Assembly (NCBI GenBank): GCA_903945605.1
Contig: CAJAWH010000130.1
Coordinates: forward strand, 1 to 33,638
Source: an uncultured Methylococcaceae bacterium
GTDB lineage: Bacteria > Pseudomonadota > Gammaproteobacteria > Methylococcales > Methylomonadaceae
Reading direction: 5' to 3'
Length of the DNA: 33,638 nt
Below, piece after piece: positions 26,419 to 33,638 of this stretch; position 1 is the first letter of the stretch; the number at the start of each line of letters is the position of its first letter. The notes beneath the pieces are model-generated. The model was not told the origin of the DNA. It worked only from the letters and a program-made list of their open reading frames with translations, and ran no database searches. A program made the translations under genes and the position numbers.

Positions 26419-27711
26419 ATGAACGAACAAGATTACAAAGTGGCGGATATGGCCCTTGCCGACTGGGGCCGTAAAGAAATCAACATTGCCGAAACAGAAA
26501 TGCCCGGCTTGATGGCACTACGCGAAGAATTTGGTGCTGAGCAACCCCTAAAAGGCGCGCGTATAGCCGGTTGCTTGCACATGACCATCCAAACTGCCGT
26601 GCTGATCGAAACCTTGACAGCCTTGGGTGCCGAAGTGCGCTGGTCATCCTGCAATATTTTTTCCACACAAGACCATGCCGCCGCTGCCATTGCCGCTGCG
26701 GGTGTGCCGGTGTTTGCTTGGAAAGGTGAAACTGAGGCCGAAGCTGACTGGTGCATAGAGCAAACCATCATCGGCCCGAACGGCTGGCGTCCTAACATGA
26801 TCTTGGATGACGGCGGCGACCTCACCAATATGATGCACGACAAATTCCCTGAACTGATGGGTGATGTAAAAGGTTTGTCAGAAGAAACCACTACTGGCGT
26901 ATTGCGCTTGTACGGACGTGTTGCCCAAGGCACACTCAAAGTGCCTGCCTTCAATGTCAATGATTCTGTCACCAAATCCAAATTCGACAACCTGTATGGT
27001 TGTCGCGAATCCTTGGTTGATGGTATCAAACGCGCCACCGATGTGATGATTGCCGGTAAAATTGCCGTTGTCTGTGGATACGGTGATGTTGGCAAAGGTT
27101 GCGCCCAATCCCTGCGTGGACTAGGTGCAACTGTTTGGATCACTGAAATTGACCCGATCTGTGCCTTGCAAGCTTCAATGGAAGGTTTCCGCGTGGTCAC
27201 CATGGAAGAAGCAGCCCCTCTTGCCAACATCTTCGTTACCGCGACTGGCAATTTCCATGTCATCCGCCACGAACACATGCTGGCTATGCGTAACCAAGCC
27301 ATTGTCTGCAATATTGGTCATTTCGATTCAGAAATAGAAATATCCGCCTTACGCCAATACACTTGGGAAAACATCAAACCCCAAGTTGACCACATCATCT
27401 TCCCCGACGGCAAACGCCTGATCATCTTGGCAGAAGGCCGTTTGGTCAACTTGGGCTGTGCCACAGGTCACCCTAGTTTTGTTATGTCCAACTCATTTTG
27501 TAACCAAGTGTTGGCACAAATTGAGTTATGGCAACACGCCGACCAATATGGCAACCAAGTGTATATCCTGCCTAAAAAATTGGATGAAAAAGTGGCCCGT
27601 TCGCACCTGCAACAATTGGGTGTCAATTTGACTGTCCTGTCAGATCAACAGGCCGAGTATATTAATGTGCCGGTAGAAGGCCCTTATAAAGCCGATCATT
27701 ACCGTTATTGA
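26419..27711 (+). CDS. ahcY: S-adenosylhomocysteine hydrolase
   Basis: AhcY splits S-adenosylhomocysteine into adenosine and homocysteine and so relieves product inhibition of methyltransferases. The 430 residues show the substrate-binding start ([13 protein letters not shown]), [12 protein letters not shown], the NAD-binding [17 protein letters not shown] near residue 220, and the conserved C-terminal KADHYRY. The short form without the ~40-residue insertion is seen. It follows metK by 20 nt, so there is no room for an S-adenosylhomocysteine riboswitch directly before it. A 292-residue open frame on the opposite strand is only its shadow. Confidence 0.97.
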   Translation: MNEQDYKVADMALADWGRKEINIAETEMPGLMALREEFGAEQPLKGARIAGCLHMTIQTAVLIETLTALGAEVRWSSCNIFSTQDHAAAAIAAAGVPVFAWKGETEAEADWCIEQTIIGPNGWRPNMILDDGGDLTNMMHDKFPELMGDVKGLSEETTTGVLRLYGRVAQGTLKVPAFNVNDSVTKSKFDNLYGCRESLVDGIKRATDVMIAGKIAVVCGYGDVGKGCAQSLRGLGATVWITEIDPICALQASMEGFRVVTMEEAAPLANIFVTATGNFHVIRHEHMLAMRNQAIVCNIGHFDSEIEISALRQYTWENIKPQVDHIIFPDGKRLIILAEGRLVNLGCATGHPSFVMSNSFCNQVLAQIELWQHADQYGNQVYILPKKLDEKVARSHLQQLGVNLTVLSDQQAEYINVPVEGPYKADHYRY

Positions 27712-27843
27712 TGGCTATTGTTTTTTGGTGTAGTAAATACAGCGGACTGTAATAATAGCACTATAAAACTTACGAGTCCGGTGAGATAAATACCTAAACT
27801 GAAATAGGTTGGTGTGGCGTGACCCGATATTCTGCAGCAAGAT

Positions 27844-27869
27844 GTTGGGTTACGCTATGCTAACCCAAC
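27844..27869. repeat. Palindromic interspersed element before metF
   Basis: GTTGGGTTA / TAACCCAAC make a perfect 9-bp stem with an 8-nt loop (CGCTATGC). GGCGT and ACGCC outside it could extend the fold. The type is a common gammaproteobacterial intergenic palindrome. It ends 15 nt before the metF start. Confidence 0.65.
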
Positions 27870-27884
27870 CTACGCCAATCTAAA

Positions 27885-28721
27885 ATGCAAACACAAGAAA
27901 AACTATTCAGCTTTGAATTCTATCCGCCCAAAACAGAAGAAGGTGCGGCTAGTCTGCAAGCTGTACAAGCAGAGCTGGCCCAACAAACCCCGGACTTCTT
28001 TTCAGTGACCTTCGGGGCTGGCGGCTCCACCCGCGACAAAACATTTGACACCGTGGTCGCTATCCAAGCTAAAGGCATAGCCGCTGCGCCCCACCTGTCT
28101 TGTGTGGCTTCCACCAAGGCTAATATACGCGCAATCCTAAAAGACTACCAAGACAACGGCATCAGCAAAATAGTTGCCCTGCGTGGTGACGTGCCTTCCG
28201 GTATGATGTCCACCGGCGAATTCCGTTACGCCAACGAGCTGGTTGAATTTATCCGCCAAGAAACCGGCGGGCACTTCCAAATCCACGTTGCTGCTTACCC
28301 CGAAGTGCATCCGCAATCCCCTAGTGCCGCTGCCGACTTAAAAAACTTCCAACGCAAAGTCAATGCCGGGGCCAATGCTGCCATCACCCAATATTTCTAC
28401 AACGTAGAAAGTTATTTCTACTTTGTTGATGCCTGCCAAAAACAAGGCATCAATTTGCCCATCGTACCGGGCATTATGCCCATCACCCAATACGCACAAT
28501 TGTTCCGGTTCTCAGAAATGTGCGGTGCAGATATTCCGCGTTGGCTCAGAAAACGCTTGGAAGCATTCGGTGATGACCGGACATCTATCCAAGCCTTCGG
28601 CCTTGATGTGGTGACACGGCTCTGCCAACAACTACTGGATGGTGGCGCCCCCGGCCTGCATTTCTATACCATGAACCAATCCGCCCCCACCCTTGCTATC
28701 TTAAGAAACTTGCAAAAGTAG
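27885..28721 (+). CDS. metF: 5,10-methylenetetrahydrofolate reductase
   Basis: MetF reduces methylene-THF to methyl-THF with FAD and NAD(P)H, supplying the methyl group for methionine. The 278 residues begin FSFEFYPPKTEEGAASL, which includes the catalytic Glu. They continue with SVTFGAGGSTRDKT, the FAD-contacting ALRGDVP and HVAAYPEVHP, and end with GLHFYTMNQS. It lies 173 bp after ahcY with a palindromic element between, so it may be transcribed separately. With metK and ahcY it completes a methyl-cycle cluster; a methionine synthase is not in the window. No clear ribosome site precedes the ATG. Confidence 0.96.
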   Translation: MQTQEKLFSFEFYPPKTEEGAASLQAVQAELAQQTPDFFSVTFGAGGSTRDKTFDTVVAIQAKGIAAAPHLSCVASTKANIRAILKDYQDNGISKIVALRGDVPSGMMSTGEFRYANELVEFIRQETGGHFQIHVAAYPEVHPQSPSAAADLKNFQRKVNAGANAAITQYFYNVESYFYFVDACQKQGINLPIVPGIMPITQYAQLFRFSEMCGADIPRWLRKRLEAFGDDRTSIQAFGLDVVTRLCQQLLDGGAPGLHFYTMNQSAPTLAILRNLQK

Positions 28722-28852
28722 CTTAATCATACAAAGCTGGGTAGCTGTCCAACACAGTAGAAGAGTGCGGTTTCTATTCAGCCACTTTAGCCCATAGCGC
28801 AGCCATCGAAGTCTTGGCTGTGCACCCTTTGGCAGATTAACAGGCTACTACC

Positions 28853-30472
28853 ATGCCCGCAAAAACAACCCACCCACTTGATAAGCTAACTTTTGACAAC
28901 CGCTTTGTCCGCGAACTGCCGGGCGACCCTGAAACCGACAATTATCGGCGGCAAGTCTACGCGGCGTGTTATTCATATGTAACACCCACCCCCGTTAGCC
29001 AACCCCGTTTGGTGGCTTATAGCAGGGCGGCGGCGGCGTCACTTGGTTTGAGTGACGCGGATTGTCTATCGGAGGATTTTGTCCAGATTTTTGCCGGAAA
29101 CCGTCTGGCAGAAGGGATGATGCCTTATGCCACCTGTTACGGTGGCCATCAGTTTGGTTATTGGGCAGGGCAGCTGGGTGACGGGCGGGCGATCAATCTG
29201 GGCGAGGTGGTCAATGGTCAAGGCCAGCGTTGGGCCTTGCAATTGAAGGGTGCGGGGCTGACCCCGTATTCACGTAGTGCCGACGGTCTGGCGGTGTTGC
29301 GTTCTTCGGTGCGCGAATTTTTATGCAGCGAAGCGATGTTCCATTTGGGCGTGCCGACCACCCGCGCTTTAAGCCTGGTGCTGACTGGCGAATCGGTCAT
29401 CCGCGATATGTTTTACAATGGCAACCCGCAGGTCGAACAGGGTGCCATTGTTTGCCGCATGGCCCCGTCATTCACCCGTTTTGGCTCGTTCCAATTGCCC
29501 GCCTCACGTGATGACTTGGGGTTGTTAAAAGCACTGCTTGATTACACCATCCGCACCGATTTTGCCGACTGGCTAGACCCTTCAGTGGAATTATCCCCAT
29601 CGGTCTATGCACAATGGTTTGCCGAAGTGTGCCGCCGCACCGCCACCCTGATTGTGCATTGGCAACGGGTGGGCTTTGTGCACGGGGTGATGAACACTGA
29701 CAACATGTCCATATTGGGCTTGACCATTGACTATGGCCCCTACGGTTGGCTGGAAAATTACGACCCGGACTGGACACCCAACACCACCGATGCACGGGAG
29801 CGCCGTTACCGTTTCGGCAACCAGCCGCAAATTGCCTTTTGGAACTTGAGCCAGCTCGCCAATGCCTTATACCCCCTTATTAAACAAGCCGAACCGCTCA
29901 AACAAGCTTTGGATGGCTACAGCCAAGCCTTTACGGTAGGCTGGCAAACCATGATGGCGGACAAATTGGGCTTCGCGGCCTATCAGGCCGACACCGATGA
30001 TGATTTGTTTGCCGACTTATCAAGCCTGTTGCAGAGCGTGGAAACCGATATGACCATTTTCTACCGCAAACTGGCGCTGATTGAAACCTATCGTCAATAC
30101 CCTGATGACAATACCTTAACCGCCCCCCTGCAAGATGCCTTTTATGTGCCGGAGCAACTGACCGCTGAATACCAAAAACGCCTAGGCGACTGGCTGCAAC
30201 GTTACCGCCGCCGCTTGCAAGCCGATGGTCTGCCGGAGCAACAAAGACGCCAGAAAATGAATGCCGTCAATCCAAAGTATGTGTTGCGGAACTACCTCGC
30301 CCAATTGGCTATCGACAAAGCGGAACAAGGTGATTTTTCGGGGGTTAATGAATTGTTGCAAGTGTTGCGCCACCCCTATGATGAACAACCGGACAAAGCC
30401 GCATTTGCCGCCAAACGCCCCGATTGGGCAAGATCACGGGCGGGTTGCTCTATGTTGTCTTGCAGCTCGTAA
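28853..30472 (+). CDS. selO: Protein adenylyltransferase SelO (YdiU/UPF0061)
   Basis: This 539-residue pseudokinase-fold enzyme transfers AMP from ATP to protein hydroxyl groups and is linked to redox stress. Visible features are LAYGGHQFG-like TCYGGHQFGYWAGQLGDGRA, the nucleotide-binding LKGAGLTPYSRSADGLAVLRSSVREFL, and the metal-binding HGVMNTDNMSILGLTIDYGPYGWL. The C-terminus reads LSCSS. In animal SelO the matching position near the end is selenocysteine; bacteria such as E. coli have Cys, as here. It stands alone, 131 bp after metF. Confidence 0.95.
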   Translation: MPAKTTHPLDKLTFDNRFVRELPGDPETDNYRRQVYAACYSYVTPTPVSQPRLVAYSRAAAASLGLSDADCLSEDFVQIFAGNRLAEGMMPYATCYGGHQFGYWAGQLGDGRAINLGEVVNGQGQRWALQLKGAGLTPYSRSADGLAVLRSSVREFLCSEAMFHLGVPTTRALSLVLTGESVIRDMFYNGNPQVEQGAIVCRMAPSFTRFGSFQLPASRDDLGLLKALLDYTIRTDFADWLDPSVELSPSVYAQWFAEVCRRTATLIVHWQRVGFVHGVMNTDNMSILGLTIDYGPYGWLENYDPDWTPNTTDARERRYRFGNQPQIAFWNLSQLANALYPLIKQAEPLKQALDGYSQAFTVGWQTMMADKLGFAAYQADTDDDLFADLSSLLQSVETDMTIFYRKLALIETYRQYPDDNTLTAPLQDAFYVPEQLTAEYQKRLGDWLQRYRRRLQADGLPEQQRRQKMNAVNPKYVLRNYLAQLAIDKAEQGDFSGVNELLQVLRHPYDEQPDKAAFAAKRPDWARSRAGCSMLSCSS

Positions 30473-30579
30473 GTGATTAGGTAGCTCATGCCATCCATAG
30501 TCAGCTGGTATAAAATTACAAGCATAAGGACCAATTAGTTGGCACGGTATTGTATTATTTGAATTCATTAGAATAGCTG

Positions 30580-30747
30580 TTACTGATCTGGCATCCTTTG
30601 GGCAAATTTGGTGGAATCCAGCATGGCCCCTGTTTCATCTTCTACCATGTGCCTCGCGATGTCATGTGCTGTGCTGGCATCAACCCTTGCCGGATCAATG
30701 CGTCCGTCCTTTGAATGGGCATCAATTGTTACGCGTACTGTTTTCAT
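30580..30747 (-). CDS. Small protein, probably a truncated HTH antitoxin
   Basis: A 55-residue frame starts 15 nt after the stop of the YlqF-type gene, MKTVRVTIDAHSKDGRIDPARVDASTAHDIARHMVED, and ends KFAQRMPDQ. It resembles the N-terminal part of helix-turn-helix antitoxin-like proteins in which such a segment is followed by an XRE domain. Here it stops just where that domain should begin, and no remaining HTH is visible downstream. It may be a decayed gene or a short family member. The family match is from memory. Confidence 0.5.
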   Translation of the reverse strand: MKTVRVTIDAHSKDGRIDPARVDASTAHDIARHMVEDETGAMLDSTKFAQRMPDQ

Positions 30748-30762
30748 AATGTTTGATCCATT

Positions 30763-31683
30763 TCACCCCCGACGTTGCTTGACATTTTTCTGGCGGGCTT
30801 TTTTCTTGGCTTCTTTCTCTTCCCGAATAATCACCAATTCCGCCAGCTCTTGCTCCATCATGGTTGGGGTTTCCAAGCTGATTCTGCCTAGCGCACCGGT
30901 GCGGAACTCATTGATCAAGATTTTAGCCACCCTATCCATATCCACTTGTCCGCCAGCCCGCAAACAGCCCCGCGCCTTGCCTATCATTTCCAGCAGATGT
31001 TGTTCCGTCGTCGGTTTTTCAGGCAAATCAAAGCGCGTTTGCAAACAATCGGTATAATGCTTCAAAAAATAGTCGGCGGCAAAAAAAGCAATGTCTTCGT
31101 GATTGATCGCGGTGTCTTTAATAGCCCCCGTGATTGCCAAGCGATAACCACTGTTTTTATTGTCCAAATTAGGCCACAACATGCCGGGCGTATCCAACAA
31201 CACAATATCGTTGTCCAAGGCGATGCGCTGCTGCATTTTGGTGATGGCTGGTTCATTGCCGGTTTTGGCAATGGTGCGGCCCGCCAAAATGTTGATTAAC
31301 GTGGATTTGCCGACATTGGGTATACCCATAATCAGGGTGTTAAGCAATTTGCCTTCACTACGGTCTGGCAGCATCTTGTGGCATAAATCGGGCAATTGCC
31401 TGATTTTTTCCGGTTGCTCATTAGTGACCGGTAAAGTCCTGATGCTTTGCTCCCGCTCCAGATAGCTTTGCCACACGGCGGTTTGTTCGGGGTCGGCAAG
31501 ATCGCTTTTGTTGAGCACTTTTATGCACGGTTTGTCACCGCGTATGCTCGCCAACATAGGGTTTTGGCTGCTGAACGGAATACGGGCATCCAACACCTCA
31601 ATAATTAAATCGACCTGCGGCAAAATAGCTTTAAGCTCTTTGCTGGCCTTGTGCATGTGACCGGGGTACCACTGAATAAGCAT
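30763..31683 (-). CDS. ylqF: YlqF/RbgA-type circularly permuted GTPase
   Basis: The 306-residue GTPase has its motifs in permuted order: G4 LNKSD (~58-62) comes first, then G1 GIPNVGKSTLI (~120), then G3 DTPGMLWP. That is the mark of the YlqF/RbgA/YawG class. It starts MLIQWYPGHMHKASKEL, the conserved PGHM element. The C-terminal domain ends in a Lys-rich tail. RbgA assists late assembly of the large ribosomal subunit in Bacillus; the same role is likely but not proven in Proteobacteria. It diverges from yfbR across 69 bp. Confidence 0.93.
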   Translation of the reverse strand: MLIQWYPGHMHKASKELKAILPQVDLIIEVLDARIPFSSQNPMLASIRGDKPCIKVLNKSDLADPEQTAVWQSYLEREQSIRTLPVTNEQPEKIRQLPDLCHKMLPDRSEGKLLNTLIMGIPNVGKSTLINILAGRTIAKTGNEPAITKMQQRIALDNDIVLLDTPGMLWPNLDNKNSGYRLAITGAIKDTAINHEDIAFFAADYFLKHYTDCLQTRFDLPEKPTTEQHLLEMIGKARGCLRAGGQVDMDRVAKILINEFRTGALGRISLETPTMMEQELAELVIIREEKEAKKKARQKNVKQRRG

Positions 31684-31752
31684 AATGGTTATAGTGTCTT
31701 AAAAGTTAAATGATGTGTCCAGAAGAATAACAGACAGGAAATAGGCCCTAGT

Positions 31753-32358
31753 ATGCACGAGAATGAGCTAAGCAGTAGTTTTTACGCCTACTTGTCGCGG
31801 TTGAGATGGATTAAACGCTGGGGCTTAAAACGTAACGCCCATGATGAAAATGTCATGGAACACAGTTGGGAAGTGTCGGTGATTGCCCACACTTTGGCGT
31901 TGATTAAAAACCGTTATTACCAAGGTGATGTGGATGCCAATGCCGTGGCAGCCGCCGCTTTATACCATGATATCACCGAAGTGATCACCGGCGATTTGCC
32001 CACGCCGATCAAATACCATTCCGAAGCCATCCGCAATGCCTATAAACAAATTGAAGCACAAGCGGAAAGTGAATTGCTTAACCAGTTGCCGTCCGCATTA
32101 CGCGAAGATTTTGCCGTTTTAATCCAGCATGACAAGCTGCCGGAAGAACATGCCCAACTGATAAAAGCCGCTGATAAAATATCCGCTTACTTGAAATGCC
32201 AAGCGGAGCTAAAAGCAGGCAATGCAGAATTTGTCACTGCAGCCGCACAATTGGCCTTGACCATTAGCGAATCGCAACAACCGGAAGTGCTGTTTTTTAT
32301 GAAAACCTTTGCACCCAGTTGTGGCTTGACATTAGATGGTTTGATGAAGACATTTTAA
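31753..32358 (+). CDS. yfbR: 5'-deoxynucleotidase YfbR (HD domain)
   Basis: YfbR removes phosphate from deoxynucleoside 5'-monophosphates. The 201-residue protein shows the HD-domain metal ligands in order: ENVMEHSWEVSVIAHTLAL, LYHDITEVITGDLPTPIKYH, and the distal Asp in IKAADKISAYLKC. Length and motifs fit the family. It is a single gene, followed directly by a hairpin that overlaps its stop codon. Confidence 0.94.
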   Translation: MHENELSSSFYAYLSRLRWIKRWGLKRNAHDENVMEHSWEVSVIAHTLALIKNRYYQGDVDANAVAAAALYHDITEVITGDLPTPIKYHSEAIRNAYKQIEAQAESELLNQLPSALREDFAVLIQHDKLPEEHAQLIKAADKISAYLKCQAELKAGNAEFVTAAAQLALTISESQQPEVLFFMKTFAPSCGLTLDGLMKTF

Positions 32359-32393
32359 CGGTTTTACACCCCAAATGGGGTTAAATAACCGTT
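32357..32393 (+). terminator. Double hairpin at the yfbR stop
   Basis: AACGGTT (32357-32363) pairs with AACCGTT (32387-32393), and inside it ACCCC pairs with GGGGT around AAAT. It starts on the stop codon. No T-run follows, so it may stop transcription only partly. Confidence 0.5.
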
Positions 32394-32447
32394 GTGCAGA
32401 TAACACGGCAATGCCCGTGTAGCAGTGGATAGGCGTTAGCCGATGGA

Positions 32448-32486
32448 GAAAATATCCAGGGCTATCTGAACGCCCTGGATGTTTTC
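32448..32486. terminator. Long stem-loop, likely bidirectional terminator
   Basis: GAAAATATCCAGGGC and GCCCTGGATGTTTTC form a 15-bp stem with a single T-G wobble and a 9-nt loop. The 3' arm ends in TTTTC on either strand. On the minus strand it lies 33 nt after the stop of the small membrane protein gene. Smaller stems (ACACGG / CCGTGT, 32403-32420) precede it, so 32357-32486 is unusually structured. Confidence 0.65.
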
Positions 32487-32518
32487 AATTGGGAAGACCT
32501 TAAGGGATGGGGTTAAAC

Positions 32519-32695
32519 TTATTGCTCGCATGTCACATGGCCGCTATCTTGTTCTTTACGGTTCATGTTGACGTTACTGGCAATGGCTGCCGTGGCAAAC
32601 AAGGTGGATGAAATGATAAATTCACCGGAAATAAAGCCAAACAAACCCATCAAAAAAACGATGGCGGTTAAAATGTCTCTGTAATAATTGTTCAT
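32519..32695 (-). CDS. 58-residue predicted membrane protein
   Basis: The frame MNNYYRDILTAIVFLMGLFGFI... has two hydrophobic segments, about residues 8-26 and 28-41, separated by SGEF, so it should be a small inner-membrane hairpin. The tail (NMNRKEQDSGHVTCEQ) is polar with one Cys. Support for a real gene is strong: AGAGGA sits 7-8 nt before the ATG, a near-consensus promoter lies 47 bp upstream, and a long terminator hairpin follows the stop. I do not recognise the family and propose no function. Confidence 0.7.
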   Translation of the reverse strand: MNNYYRDILTAIVFLMGLFGFISGEFIISSTLFATAAIASNVNMNRKEQDSGHVTCEQ

Positions 32696-32741
32696 TGATA
32701 AATCCTCTTAAAAAATTAAAGTTACTTCAAACTACGATGCA

Positions 32742-32770
32742 ACTATACATAAGGATTTATTTGTTGACAA
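32742..32770 (-). promoter_or_regulatory. Promoter of the 58-residue membrane protein gene
   Basis: On the minus strand TTGTCA (32770-32765) and TATAGT (32747-32742) are exactly 17 nt apart, each 5/6 to consensus. The start near 32735 gives a ~40-nt leader. Confidence 0.65.
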
Positions 32771-32932
32771 TGCCCGCATTATTAGATTAATTGTTTCTTT
32801 AATTAAGCATAATGGGCGGATCATTTGTTAAATTTACTTGTCTAACTGATGTTATGCCGTTGTGGCATGGAAATTGGTGACAGTCATATCAAAGCTGATG
32901 CAATGCAGCTAGACGGGTTTTATGTCAGCTTG

Positions 32933-33538
32933 TCAACTTAGCTGCTCCAGTTTTGTCAACCATGCGTCAAAACCTGAACACATTCCCCGTATTTTTGCTA
33001 ACCCTATGTGCTTAGCAATATTCGGGCCGTGGGTGGTCTTCCGGTAATCCGTATGTTTTTCTAGACGCTTTGATGGGGCGGTTTCGGTGGAATCGTTAAT
33101 TTTTTCAGGATTCTGGTTAAATGCCGCTAAGATGCCGCTCGCCCATGCATTCAGATTATCGTCTTGCAGCTCTTTGGCTATAGCCTCAGGGAATGAGAAC
33201 AACAAGCCGTCAAATTCATACATCTGTATGTAAGGTATCAGTTTTGCCCTTAATTTTGGTTCGATCGACTCACTGATCTTGGATTCCAAACTCGTTTTAG
33301 TTTCGCCTTGGGCCTTACCCTTAAAACCGTAAAAATCATAGAGGGTGCTGACGTAATCAAAACTTTTTAATAGCTGTTTTAGCTCATGTTTGACACGGTC
33401 AATGCTGACGTTGCCATTGATTGAAACTGCAAAGACACCTATTCCTTTTTCACTCAGATAAGTTAAAAGTAACTTTTCGACAAAACGCACTTCTGTTGTG
33501 CCTTCGACAGAAATGCCTAGCCTTACCCTTTTGTCCAT
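32933..33538 (-). CDS. DUF4276 family protein, partner of an ATPase
   Basis: I start at the ATG 33538 (201 residues), since GGAGG lies 9 nt upstream; an earlier non-ATG start at 33571 would extend into the preceding gene. The N-terminus reads VRLGISVEGTTEVRFVEKLLLTYL, with the E-G-x-T-E motif of Toprim-like DUF4276 proteins. Later come STLYDFYGFKGK and the conserved YEFDGLLFSFPEAI. Such proteins usually follow an AAA ATPase gene, and here the gene overlaps the end of one by 16 nt. The pair resembles OLD-type nuclease/ATPase systems seen in phage defence; activity is not shown. Confidence 0.82.
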   Translation of the reverse strand: MDKRVRLGISVEGTTEVRFVEKLLLTYLSEKGIGVFAVSINGNVSIDRVKHELKQLLKSFDYVSTLYDFYGFKGKAQGETKTSLESKISESIEPKLRAKLIPYIQMYEFDGLLFSFPEAIAKELQDDNLNAWASGILAAFNQNPEKINDSTETAPSKRLEKHTDYRKTTHGPNIAKHIGLAKIRGMCSGFDAWLTKLEQLS

Positions 33539-33638
33539 TCGGGGCGGCCTCCAATCAGGTTTTTTGACCAAATATCACCCATGCCATAATCTTCAAGCCA
33601 ATGCACAAGTTCTGTTCCATTGGGTCTTTTGAATGTCG
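33523..33638 (-). CDS. C-terminal end of an AAA-type ATPase, cut by the window edge
   Basis: Only the last 37 residues are visible, KRPNGTELVHWLEDYGMGDIWSKNLIGGRPEWTKG, ending in TAA at 33523-33525. The string resembles the C-terminus of ATPases that precede DUF4276 genes. No ATPase motif is in view, so the assignment rests on this tail, the overlap with the next gene and its ribosome site. Confidence 0.55.
   Translation of the reverse strand, partial: TFKRPNGTELVHWLEDYGMGDIWSKNLIGGRPEWTKG

Noticed and set aside
26433-27311. A 292-codon minus-strand open frame inside ahcY
   Set aside because: It is fully antisense to a complete, highly conserved gene and shows no family motif.
30608-31057. 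Plus-strand 149-codon frame across the YlqF-type gene end
   Set aside because: Antisense to the GTPase and to the small minus-strand gene, with no domain.
1-33638. CRISPR array
   Set aside because: No short direct repeats with regular unique spacers occur; the only regular repetition is the coding repeat at 1-4248.

Overview
The window reads as a chromosomal segment of a gammaproteobacterium. The core block tsaD (divergent) / rpsU - yqeY - dnaG - rpoD has the order seen in many Gammaproteobacteria. It sits with parE - thioesterase - parC, feoABC, metK - ahcY - metF, selO, a YlqF-type GTPase and yfbR. The housekeeping genes are moderately GC-rich and all intact. A methanotroph-like (Methylococcales) origin is my guess from gene content and style. 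No methanotrophy gene is visible, so I do not claim it.

Layout. (1) 1-4248 is the 3' part of a very large repetitive, Cys- and Trp-free surface or secreted protein, followed by a strong hairpin. (2) 4329-4997 is a VapBC pair whose toxin is broken by one base. (3) 5190-9875, minus strand, is the topoisomerase IV operon with an acyl-CoA thioesterase between the two subunits. (4) 9970-16576 is an accessory region. It holds a decayed ParDE-like pair, an intact BrnT plus HTH-antitoxin pair, and then about 4.2 kb bracketed by two 310-bp direct repeats (11423-11732 and 15978-16287). Each repeat carries the same frameshifted antitoxin gene. Between them lie an AT-rich Rad50/SMC-like ATPase (a candidate defence protein), a dead serine recombinase and an intact TacA/TacT-like toxin-antitoxin pair. 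(5) 16623-19419, minus strand, is feoA-feoB-feoC with a Fur-box-like site upstream. (6) 19608-25168 is tsaD diverging from rpsU-yqeY-dnaG-rpoD, followed by a CAU tRNA (probably tRNA-Ile2) and a terminator. (7) 25238-28721 is metK-ahcY-metF, the S-adenosylmethionine cycle. (8) 28853-32358 is selO, a small antitoxin-like remnant, a YlqF/RbgA-type GTPase and yfbR. (9) 32448-33638 holds an unannotated-looking 58-residue membrane protein with a clear promoter, ribosome site and terminator, and then a DUF4276 protein overlapping the end of an ATPase gene that leaves the window.

How it fits together. The core genes cover DNA topology, translation and tRNA modification, replication and transcription initiation, ferrous iron uptake and methyl-group metabolism. 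The accessory genes are mostly small toxin-antitoxin modules in different states of decay, several broken by single-base indels while every long housekeeping frame is clean. That contrast argues for real gene decay over general sequencing error. The best candidates for an undescribed system are the orphan ATPase in the repeat-flanked island and the DUF4276/ATPase pair cut by the right edge.
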